From positions 1 through 53,442 of the forward strand of contig NZ_CAAAIW010000022.1 in NCBI RefSeq assembly GCF_900640115.1: a DNA stretch of 53,442 nucleotides. The letters run 5' to 3'. This DNA is from Legionella yabuuchiae. GTDB taxonomy: Bacteria; Pseudomonadota; Gammaproteobacteria; Legionellales; Legionellaceae. The notes under the pieces were generated by a model, which had not been told where the DNA came from, did no database searches, and worked only from the letters and a program-made list of their open reading frames with translations. This document shows positions 45,590 through 53,405 of the stretch, piece after piece (position 1 is the first letter of the stretch; every line of letters starts with the position of its first letter). A program made the translations under genes and the position numbers.

Positions 45590-45697
45590 CTCAATCGCGA
45601 TTAAAAACTCTTTCTTCATGCAGTCTCCAGACTTGTGTTGTCATTGTATTGCCAATCGACTGTACTATATTTTCACAAAAGAAGACAAGTTTTTATC
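45590..45697. repeat. 108-bp direct repeat, copy 2 (orphan 5' end of a phosphodiesterase gene)
   Basis: This copy repeats the start codon and first ten codons of the phosphodiesterase gene on the minus strand (MKKEFLIAIE), after which the frame meets a stop one codon later. It is therefore a remnant 5' end without a gene body. It begins 10 bases after the stop of the coiled-coil gene. Identity to copy 1 is complete over 66 bp and partial over the next 42. Confidence 0.9.
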
Positions 45698-45779
45698 AAC
45701 TATCTATAAATTTGACTGATTGGTCATAGCCGCTTCATTCTTAATGAGGCAGCTATAAATAAAGAAAGCAGTGAATGTC

Positions 45780-47336
45780 TCAAGGCAGGATAGATGCATC
45801 AGTAGAATTTGGTGAAAAATTTGCAACCGATGAGCTAGAATCTGCTGAAGAATCATGTGCTAAAAAGCCTATCTTCCTCATCGCTTGTGCGGCACTAAAG
45901 CTAATAACATTGCTGGATTGACTTTGCTCAATTTTTATTGCATCGAAGATATCTTGATCTTGTTTTCTTAGATCAGGCCGCCCTATATTAAATTGGCTTT
46001 GCCAAAGCCCTTCATTGACTACCATATCCGTTATAAAAGCGCGCTTTAAATCCTCATGCAAAAAAGGTTTCAAGGTCGTTTTATAAAATATGTCGCCAAA
46101 TAATTCTGCACAATTTGGACGAAAATCAGGTTCAAACATAGTATCAATTGCTGGAGGAAAGGAATAAATCAATTCACCATCAACTAAAATATCATCAACT
46201 GGTCGACTAGAGGGGGTAAGTTGATTATGAGGATGGTTTCTAGCAATCGAGACTAAACGCCACCTAGCCCTTGCTACATTTTCTGACATTGATATTTCTC
46301 TCATCGCATGATAAACATCATGGATAGCACCTGCAAAAGCTGTTTCTGAAGGGTGTCCATCAATTGTTGTCCTAAATCTTCCAGAATCATTTCTATACCT
46401 TTGAAGAGGATCTGTTTCTGGCATATACATCGCAAATGCAATATTTCCAGAAGCTTTTAAGTCTGCGTAATGTTTTGGTTCAATATAACCGTAAGTAGGT
46501 ATTAACTTTATTGGTTTTCGACCTAAAGCCCATGCTTTAGCTTTAAGTGCTGACTGAAACATGCTAAAGCTAGGAACAAGCATAATGTTTTCTGTTTGAA
46601 ACCCATCTTTCGAATTAACTACCCATTCTAAAGCACGCATGCATTTCAGCGCTTTTTGTATCTTTGTGATAATACTGGAATAACAACCTTCATCGGGAGC
46701 GATTAGAACGCTAAACCATTGTTCTGAAACAGGAGCATCATCCATTTCTTGGCAAAAAATACGCCATTCTGAGTCAGTGAAATTAAAAAATCGCTGCATT
46801 AATGGTTTTTGCATTTGAACTGGCAAGCCAGAAATAACTGTTACACCTTCTGGTAACACCATGTTGTATCGAAGTTTCTTAACAGAAGTAGGCATTCCTC
46901 TTGGATTGTTTATTGCAAATATGTTAGTCGTTCTAGCTACTTCGCCGTTGGCATCTACAAACTTGTGGATTAAATATACTAATGGGTTCGTATATAAAGT
47001 ATGGATAGCTGAATCTAATACATGCAATGTTGCCAATTGTCCCGCTGTTATTTTATTAAGTTTCAAATTTTTTAAAGCAGCTAAAAATAAATCTCTTGAT
47101 TTATCTTGATCTAATACATCCTGTTCATTACGAGACAGTTGCTCGCATAATAGCTCAGCAAGTTTAATAATTTTCTCGTAGCTCAGTTCTTCAATAATTT
47201 TATCATGTTCCTCTTTTGGTAGAGAGTGAGTTAATACGTCATAATGATTAATTTCTGAAGCCGAAGTCGCTTGAGGATTGGTGGAGACCAACATTTCTGA
47301 GGGGTTTTCTTGAAATTTTATTTGACTGCTGAGCAT
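45780..47336 (-). CDS. Unrecognised protein with HDxYH motif, candidate effector
   Basis: The 518-residue soluble protein has no family I can name. Its best-defined part is at residues about 320-430: RYRNDSGRFRTTIDGHPSET, AGAIHDVYHAMREISMSENV followed by ARARWRL, then RPVDDILVDGELIYSFPPAI and AELFGDIFYKT. The clustered His and Asp (GHPSE, HDVYH) could form a metal or catalytic site. The C-terminal 30 residues are Ser-rich and polar (HDSSADSSSSVANFS), suiting a type IV signal. Start ATG 47336 has AGAAGG 8 bases upstream, and a strong promoter lies at 47371-47398. It sits in the effector island between the repeat-flanked gene and palindromic element C. Confidence 0.65.
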   Translation of the reverse strand: MLSSQIKFQENPSEMLVSTNPQATSASEINHYDVLTHSLPKEEHDKIIEELSYEKIIKLAELLCEQLSRNEQDVLDQDKSRDLFLAALKNLKLNKITAGQLATLHVLDSAIHTLYTNPLVYLIHKFVDANGEVARTTNIFAINNPRGMPTSVKKLRYNMVLPEGVTVISGLPVQMQKPLMQRFFNFTDSEWRIFCQEMDDAPVSEQWFSVLIAPDEGCYSSIITKIQKALKCMRALEWVVNSKDGFQTENIMLVPSFSMFQSALKAKAWALGRKPIKLIPTYGYIEPKHYADLKASGNIAFAMYMPETDPLQRYRNDSGRFRTTIDGHPSETAFAGAIHDVYHAMREISMSENVARARWRLVSIARNHPHNQLTPSSRPVDDILVDGELIYSFPPAIDTMFEPDFRPNCAELFGDIFYKTTLKPFLHEDLKRAFITDMVVNEGLWQSQFNIGRPDLRKQDQDIFDAIKIEQSQSSNVISFSAAQAMRKIGFLAHDSSADSSSSVANFSPNSTDASILP

Positions 47337-47370
47337 AACGCAAACCTTCTAAGCTTCTTTTAGGCCTCAT

Positions 47371-47398
47371 ATTGTATATAATGTGCATTTTTTGTCAA
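47371..47398 (-). promoter_or_regulatory. Sigma70-type promoter of the 518-residue protein gene
   Basis: On the minus strand a perfect -35 TTGACA (47393-47398) is separated by 16 bases from TACAAT (47371-47376), with the start codon 34 bases further on. It is the cleanest promoter seen in the island. Confidence 0.65.
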
Positions 47399-47519
47399 CT
47401 ATTTGTTCCCAACACTGTTTGTCCCCAAGAGTTTTTATCAACTCTGATCAGGGAAAAATCATACTCTGAGTCAATAATGTGTTATGCGTCAAAAAATGAA
47501 CAGCTACTTACGCTATTAA

Positions 47520-47687
47520 GTATATACCCGTAATCTTTCAAAATGCGTGATTTATGCTTTTTCTTTTTCGCCCTGCCGCATTTTAAAAAACTCGCAAGGG
47601 AATGAGGCATTACTCGCCTTTTAAAATGCGGCAGAACAAAAAATAAAGGCGCCTAAAAACACGCATTTTGAAAGATTACGGGTATAT
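47520..47687. repeat. Palindromic (MITE-like) repeat element, copy C
   Basis: This is a full copy of the element at 99-272 with a few substitutions: terminal inverted repeats GTATATACCCGTAATCTTTC at the left and its complement at the right (ending near 47687), and inner arms CTGCCGCATTTTAAAA and TTTTAAAATGCGGCAG. It fills most of the 378-base gap between the genes starting at 47336 and ending at 47715; the rest holds the promoter at 47371-47398. Both neighbouring genes are on the minus strand, so the hairpin could affect the 3' end of the 378-residue protein's message. Confidence 0.85.
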
Positions 47688-47714
47688 TTGATGGTACGAT
47701 CTTGTCTGTTAAGT

Positions 47715-48851
47715 CTATTTTTTGTAACCATTTGAATTGAATTCAGTACTAGACGGTTCTGGTTCAGAGGATTGTTCTTGCCGCGGTTTGAAGGAAAACA
47801 TACTGTTTCTTCCTAATGCATTGCTTAGACGATCAGAGGTAACTTCTTCACGTGCTGGTTGGATGTCTTTTTTTAACGGAGCTTCTAGGCTCTGGCCTAA
47901 TGTTAATTTTGCAAGGGTTTGAATTGACTTTATAAATTGATCATGTACCTCGCTGGTCATGTTGACATGATTATGGACAATCAATTGACTAGCAATTTCA
48001 GGATCTAACAATTTTGGAACCAAGAGTCTTACTTGCAAAGTATTAGAATTTAAGGGCAAATCATCTTTTGTTTTTAGCCTGGTCAATGTGGACAATGCAT
48101 CAGGATTGTGTTCATCAACTTTTCCATTCATTTTGGAAATATACGCAATATCATTAACCAACGTATTTGGAATGACATATTGATAGATTACTCCTTGTTC
48201 GCCATAAAGCGGATCAGCTACAACTTCTTCAAATTGCTTATACAATGCTTTTCTTTTCGCAGGTTGCCCGACTAACAGCTCTTTTTGATCCAACATATCA
48301 TACAAAAGAGTGTCAAAATCGAATTCCAAAACAGAACTATCACCGAAAAAATAATCCACCGTGGACTCTTCTGATGAAAAATCGGTATTATGCCAAAGCG
48401 TAGGGTTACAAGAGAGAAGATGCCAGGATAAATAGGGGGAGTTATCATAAGAATTGCTGACTGCGGTCTGTATTTTTTTGATATCCGTAATCGTGCGCTT
48501 CCTGGGAAAGGAACTCGAAGTTCTGATCCATGCGATACCGTTCTCTTCTGATAACGCTCGGAAAAATAAATCCAAAGCGTAATTAACCTTACGAGTGGCA
48601 TGATAGACAGCAGTGTGAGTGTCGATATAGTGAGTTTCTTGTTCAACACAAGCTTGAGTAGGAATACATTGAATTTGCTCTGGCTCCCAACCGTCTTTAG
48701 GTATGCACTGAGTTCCATCCACTTCATGACCATAGATCCTGAGTTGACCATCTAGTCGATAGGTATGTTCCTCAGAGTCTAACCACAATTGAGTAGGTGA
48801 TTGTAAGGGTGTCGTTCCATTTTTCATAACGTTAAACCAGTAAGCGTTCAT
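47715..48851 (-). CDS. Unrecognised protein, candidate effector (possible ADP-ribosyltransferase-like fold)
   Basis: The 378-residue soluble protein is not one I can name. Residues 70-200 have an arrangement reminiscent of H-Y type ADP-ribosyltransferase folds: THTAVYHATRKVNYALDLFF, then LSWHLLSCNPTLWHN, SEESTVDYFFGDSSVLEFDF, and YGEQGVIYQYVIPNTLVNDI. This similarity is in pattern only and is weak. The C-terminus is polar and glutamate-rich (PRQEQSSEPEPSSTEFNS), as in many Dot/Icm substrates. It is divergent from the 1407-residue mART-PDE gene, with 247 bases between the starts that contain a fragment of the palindromic element. Confidence 0.6.
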   Translation of the reverse strand: MNAYWFNVMKNGTTPLQSPTQLWLDSEEHTYRLDGQLRIYGHEVDGTQCIPKDGWEPEQIQCIPTQACVEQETHYIDTHTAVYHATRKVNYALDLFFRALSEENGIAWIRTSSSFPRKRTITDIKKIQTAVSNSYDNSPYLSWHLLSCNPTLWHNTDFSSEESTVDYFFGDSSVLEFDFDTLLYDMLDQKELLVGQPAKRKALYKQFEEVVADPLYGEQGVIYQYVIPNTLVNDIAYISKMNGKVDEHNPDALSTLTRLKTKDDLPLNSNTLQVRLLVPKLLDPEIASQLIVHNHVNMTSEVHDQFIKSIQTLAKLTLGQSLEAPLKKDIQPAREEVTSDRLSNALGRNSMFSFKPRQEQSSEPEPSSTEFNSNGYKK

Positions 48852-48946
48852 TTATAAGTGTTATTATAGAAGAAGAAAATTAACTAATGATTAACATGGC
48901 AAGACCTGACCTGACCTGGCTGGCGTTTAACGTTAAGAACAAGCTG

Positions 48947-48968
48947 ATTTGAAAGATCACGGGTATAA
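48947..48968. repeat. Short fragment of the palindromic element terminus
   Basis: TTTGAAAGATCACGGGTATA (within 48947-48968) matches the right terminal repeat of the element at 99-272, with one mismatch. It lies between the divergent genes starting at 48851 and 49099. Just upstream (about 48903-48919) is a short tandem CCTGA repeat. Confidence 0.55.
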
Positions 48969-49098
48969 CGCCTATGCAGTGCTGGTAATTTATATTCGCA
49001 TTCGATATAATTCAAAAATTAACCATGTTGCGCATTATTTATCGCAAAAATAAGCGTTACCCATTCTTTATATTGACCAGAGATTTTTTGGAGTAATT

Positions 49099-52000
49099 GT
49101 GCCTTTCCATGAGAATTCTAGCATCATAGATATAATAGCCGCCTTGGAATTTAGCATTATCGCGCAGCAGCATAATGTCACACCTCTCTATGATCCTGCT
49201 TTAATGTCCTCAATGAACGCGCAATGCTTGTCAAATTTACTTTCGTGTCTAAATCAATATGTACCCTATTCTAATGAGAGTGTTTCTTTTTATGAACAGG
49301 CTATCAATAGTAATTTAGACATAAAAAGAATTGAGCCTTTGTTAAAAATATTATCCCGCTTGGGAATCTCTTTTGAAGCGCCTCTATCGCCGAATCAGAT
49401 TCGTGAAAGCGAGCTTTATCATTTTATTTATAGGGATCTTGAGTCGGCTCAAAAATTCTGTATGGGCATAGATTCTGCTTTACCTAAAGTTGCGGCATGG
49501 AAGCTTAAGCCGTTTTTATTAGAATTTTTTTACCTATTCCCTCTTTCCCGTGAAATGCTTCCTGTTTATCAGCTGGTGATTCAAACTATTTTAACTAAAC
49601 CTGATCTACCCGCTACAATGTCATTAATACGTGCTTTACGAGAGACTGCGCCCTATAATGCACAGACTGAATCATTCTATGTTCAGGGTTTATTAAATCA
49701 TTTACATTTAGGAACCGTTCATAATCTTAATATTCTCAAAAAAGCAGGCATAGTCTATTCAATAGAAACAAAAGCGTTCTTTGAGCAGATCGTTAAACTT
49801 CTATTTCCAACACGTTATACTTCTGACTGCTTAAGTGAGTTATTTACATTATTCAATGAGTGTGGGTTTCCTCACATTACATTAAACAATTCTTTATATG
49901 TCAAAGCCATTTATTCCTCAATTTATCATCCGATGCCAGAGGGTCAGATTTTAAATAACACATTCAACCGAATAAACGGAATGGGTCTTAATCTAGAGCA
50001 GCGTCGGAAGTTGATTTTTTTAATCCTAACCGTTGGATTTTATCCTGCTCTTCCAGAGGATCTAGAAGTGCTTTCCCAAGAGGGTTTCACTTACAGTGAT
50101 GAAACTCATAGTTTTTACAAAACGCTGTTTGATATTAGAGGATCTGCTTCTTTCAATGTTTTGGAAACGATACGGATATTAAAAAAAATCATGCCTTATA
50201 ATGCAACTAATGAATTATTTTATTCTCATGGCTTACGCCATCATAGGCAGGCAGGTAAGTTTTCCAAAATATTTAAACAAGCTCATCAACATGGGTTTTC
50301 CTTTACTCAGCCAGAACATCAGTTTTTATATTTTGCAGCAATGAAAAGCCAGGCTTCACTTAATGATTTAGGTAAATCATGGCGCATTATTAAAGAAATA
50401 GGTCCAATTATTCCAGATAGAAATAATTTTTACGCCCAGTTACTTATTTTAGCCGAGAATACTCCGGCAATATTTAAGCAGCTTAGAGCATTAGGATGTT
50501 TGTATGGTGAGGAACAACATTCAATATATTATAATGTTCTGATTCAAACTAGTTATACAGTGATTTCTTCTGGTGCATCTAGCTCGATTAGTAAAAGTCT
50601 GCCATTGCTTAAGGCCATGAATCAAATGCAGTGTTTTTACTCAGAGGAAACAAAGCCTATATATAAGCTTTTGGGTCAGAACGATAATACGGATTATATT
50701 ATTTCTTTAGCAGAATCAGGCTTCCAATATACGCCAGAAACCCATGCGTTTTTTTATTCAGTATTGATAGAAGAAACTAAAAACTATGATGACAAAATAA
50801 TTTTTAAAGAATTGCTCACAAGAGGCTTTCCTTATTCTGAAGAAAATCAAACATTATACGCCGTTGCTTTTGAACTGGATACCAATCACGCGTATCGTCG
50901 TGAGTCATTCTTGGATATGCTCTCTGCCTTTTCTCCATTTCAATCGAAAAAAACGCCCGAGTTATTCGCTTTTTTAATGCATTACCCTGATGTGTTCCTT
51001 TCCTATGGCTTTGATTTAAATGAAGACACCCATATTCAATTTCTTGAAGCACATGGAGTAACAATAAGTTCCTCTACCTCAATACCGACTTTTTCAGAAC
51101 TTCTATCTAAGCAGGTTCAAAGGGCATTAAGTGAGCGCCCGGAATTAAGTCTCGGTAATCACACAACGCAACGATTAATTACAGAAGTGTTCAGCCTTAA
51201 GGTGACCCCTTCCCTAAACCAACTTTTGTTTCTAAATAGCATCCATACCTATAAACAATCGGTCTTCATGTCTAACGGACCATTGATATATAACCAGTCC
51301 ACAAGACGCTTAGAGGAATTGATTGTTGCCGTTGCAGAAAATCCGCAGTTATTTCAGTTTACGTACAATAAACAATTAAAAGAATATATTCTTTCCGAGC
51401 TTGATACTACTTCAAAGATTAAACAGGAAATTAATCTAAGCCTTTTATTGAAAAATGCAAACTTGACGCAGTTAATGACTTCTGCTGCAAAAGCTAATCC
51501 TTTGCTCGTTAAGTTAAGTGCGTTGCTTGATGACCTAATCAAAAAAAATCAAATCAATCTTCCAGAAACTTTAACCCCCGAGGGTGCCATAAAACACTTG
51601 CCTGAAATTTTTAAGAAAGCAATTTGGATTTATTCAGAGGGTTACTATCTTGATATTAATCGATTGTTCAGGGGTGATGAATTATCAGGAGACGCCTCTC
51701 ATAACCTTGAGAAAGACACTCTGAAACTTTCTTTTTTGGTTGGGATTTTAGCGGCTTATGCATTAAATATGCTCCCTGTTATTATTCATCAAGAAGGCGT
51801 ATTAAAAAGAGAAAAAAAGATTATTAAAAAGCTTAATCAGTTGGATGTTCCTTTGCAAAGGATAAACTATCAGACTTATGAAGCACTGTTAAGGCAAGGG
51901 CGCTTAAAAAAAATTATTTCTGAAAAGGAATATCAGCTGATGATTGATCACTATTATGAATTAATTCCTCTTTTCACTGATCAGAAGTTTACGTTATATC

Positions 52001-53322
52001 GCGGTGAACATTATGAAGATGATAATAAAAAAGGGAATGTTATCGCCTATCGAACAATGGGTGTCACAAAATTATCATCACTAACGAGTACCAGCCATAT
52101 TCCTGTTTCAGAATTTTTTTATTCAGAGGGAGAAAATCTATATATTTTTTATGAAAATTCTCCTCAATACCCAAGCATACGCTCACTTTCAAATAACGAA
52201 GAAGAAAATGAGGTCATTTTACCTGCAGGTCTGCAAGTGATGTATTTACAAGAAGAACAAGGTCTAGTTGCTCGCATCATATCAAGTCCTGATTACGATC
52301 ACGATGAATATTGGTCACAGCATGCTCTGCGTTTTGCGTATTTAAATCATTTAAACAGGCCCTATAAGGATGAAATAGACTTCATTATGCTTGATGAAAC
52401 AGAGATTCATCGACCGGTCCATGGCTTGGCGCATACCCAACGCGTAATGAGTTATATCCCTTTGGTGATCGATTATTTCGCAATGCATGCAGATAATGAG
52501 GAGTTCCGAATTTATTGCCAGTTTATTCGGAACACTGAAGTGGCGCAAATGATAAAAATTTCTGCCGCATTTAGTGTGAGTGGCCGAGAAAGCGAAGTGT
52601 CTTTTAAAGATGATCCTGTGAAATATGAAGAATATAGAAGGATTTCTTGCGTTAACTTCTTAAATTATGCTGCATTATTTCCAGAAAGTTGCCCGCCGGC
52701 ATCATTGACATGGATGGGTGAAATTATTCAGTACATGGGAAACCCTGAGTACTCCGCCACAATAAATACAAGAGAGAGTCTGCCAATACGTCAGACCTTG
52801 TATTCTTATTATATTTTATCGATGGCGCATAAATTAGATTTGCTGAGGTGCTATGATAGTGATCAAGTAATACGAGCATTTGACAATTATGAACAATTAG
52901 TTCGAAGGAGCGACTTACAAAAGCTTCATTTTGGACAATTGCTGCGTTATGCGTTGGGGTTAATCGGCAAACATGGCGATAAACGGCTTTGTACTATGAA
53001 CGAAAACAATCAATGGGTTGATGATGAGACGGAATACAACGAACCATTTTCGTTAGTGAGTCGCTCACCCAAGGATGCAGAATATTTCACTGCTATGATA
53101 AGAAAACCTATTCTTTTTGATGGTTGTCCCCAGGAAACTGATGATGAAGACGTTTTGGCCAAATCCACGCAAACTACATCGGCGAAACGAAGCTCTGTTA
53201 CAACTGAAATCGAAGATAGACTACCATCCAAAACACCTCGTTTATTTCAGCCAATTTTTGAGGCCAAAAGAAAAGCAACGGAGGCGTCGAAAGAGAGCGG
53301 CCCATCCCTCCGCGGCGGCTAA
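49099..53322 (+). CDS. SidE-like protein: PPR-like solenoid, ADP-ribosyltransferase and phosphodiesterase domains
   Basis: The 1407-residue protein has three parts. (1) Residues about 50-640 contain about eleven imperfect ~35-residue helical-hairpin repeats with the consensus G[FI]xYSxExxxxFY (Tyr57, 186, 220, 332, 367, 469, 514, 544, 579), PPR-like in spacing. (2) A mono-ADP-ribosyltransferase domain at about 940-1075 has LYRGE (Arg968), LTSTSH (Ser997-Thr998-Ser999) and EEENEVILPAG (Glu1036-x-Glu1038). (3) A SidE-type phosphodiesterase at about 1090-1330 has HRPVHGLAHTQR (His1108, His1112), VSGRESE (Glu1166) and MAHKLDLLRC (His1244). SidE proteins use the mART to ADP-ribosylate ubiquitin Arg42 and the PDE to attach phosphoribosyl-ubiquitin to host serines. 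Here the order is mART-PDE, reversed from SdeA, and no deubiquitinase domain is seen. The start is GTG with GGAG upstream. The C-terminus ends LRGG. Confidence 0.82.
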   Translation: MPFHENSSIIDIIAALEFSIIAQQHNVTPLYDPALMSSMNAQCLSNLLSCLNQYVPYSNESVSFYEQAINSNLDIKRIEPLLKILSRLGISFEAPLSPNQIRESELYHFIYRDLESAQKFCMGIDSALPKVAAWKLKPFLLEFFYLFPLSREMLPVYQLVIQTILTKPDLPATMSLIRALRETAPYNAQTESFYVQGLLNHLHLGTVHNLNILKKAGIVYSIETKAFFEQIVKLLFPTRYTSDCLSELFTLFNECGFPHITLNNSLYVKAIYSSIYHPMPEGQILNNTFNRINGMGLNLEQRRKLIFLILTVGFYPALPEDLEVLSQEGFTYSDETHSFYKTLFDIRGSASFNVLETIRILKKIMPYNATNELFYSHGLRHHRQAGKFSKIFKQAHQHGFSFTQPEHQFLYFAAMKSQASLNDLGKSWRIIKEIGPIIPDRNNFYAQLLILAENTPAIFKQLRALGCLYGEEQHSIYYNVLIQTSYTVISSGASSSISKSLPLLKAMNQMQCFYSEETKPIYKLLGQNDNTDYIISLAESGFQYTPETHAFFYSVLIEETKNYDDKIIFKELLTRGFPYSEENQTLYAVAFELDTNHAYRRESFLDMLSAFSPFQSKKTPELFAFLMHYPDVFLSYGFDLNEDTHIQFLEAHGVTISSSTSIPTFSELLSKQVQRALSERPELSLGNHTTQRLITEVFSLKVTPSLNQLLFLNSIHTYKQSVFMSNGPLIYNQSTRRLEELIVAVAENPQLFQFTYNKQLKEYILSELDTTSKIKQEINLSLLLKNANLTQLMTSAAKANPLLVKLSALLDDLIKKNQINLPETLTPEGAIKHLPEIFKKAIWIYSEGYYLDINRLFRGDELSGDASHNLEKDTLKLSFLVGILAAYALNMLPVIIHQEGVLKREKKIIKKLNQLDVPLQRINYQTYEALLRQGRLKKIISEKEYQLMIDHYYELIPLFTDQKFTLYRGEHYEDDNKKGNVIAYRTMGVTKLSSLTSTSHIPVSEFFYSEGENLYIFYENSPQYPSIRSLSNNEEENEVILPAGLQVMYLQEEQGLVARIISSPDYDHDEYWSQHALRFAYLNHLNRPYKDEIDFIMLDETEIHRPVHGLAHTQRVMSYIPLVIDYFAMHADNEEFRIYCQFIRNTEVAQMIKISAAFSVSGRESEVSFKDDPVKYEEYRRISCVNFLNYAALFPESCPPASLTWMGEIIQYMGNPEYSATINTRESLPIRQTLYSYYILSMAHKLDLLRCYDSDQVIRAFDNYEQLVRRSDLQKLHFGQLLRYALGLIGKHGDKRLCTMNENNQWVDDETEYNEPFSLVSRSPKDAEYFTAMIRKPILFDGCPQETDDEDVLAKSTQTTSAKRSSVTTEIEDRLPSKTPRLFQPIFEAKRKATEASKESGPSLRGG

Positions 53323-53350
53323 AAAACCAATACTGTTAAAACCAACACAC

Positions 53351-53405
53351 TTGCGCTGTACAAATATTGTGCTATTATTAAATTTGTCTGCGGTACGGAC
53401 AAATT
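53351..53405 (+). promoter_or_regulatory. Putative promoter with operator-like palindrome at the window edge
   Basis: TTGCGC (53351-53356), 16 bases, then TATTAT (53373-53378, extended by TGC) forms a plausible promoter after the large effector gene. An 8-bp inverted repeat, AATTTGTC (53381-53388) and GACAAATT (53398-53405), covers the expected transcription start and could bind a repressor or serve as a terminator stem. An ATG at 53432 preceded by AGAGA may start the next gene, which lies outside the window. Confidence 0.4.

Noticed and set aside
48272..48751. A 159-codon frame in another register within the 378-residue protein gene
   Set aside because: It lies inside a longer frame with a better start and C-terminal features, and its basic, hydrophobic translation has no recognisable motif.
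48903..48919. Tandem CCTGA pentamer repeat
   Set aside because: Only about three units, within ordinary variation. Too short to call a functional microsatellite.
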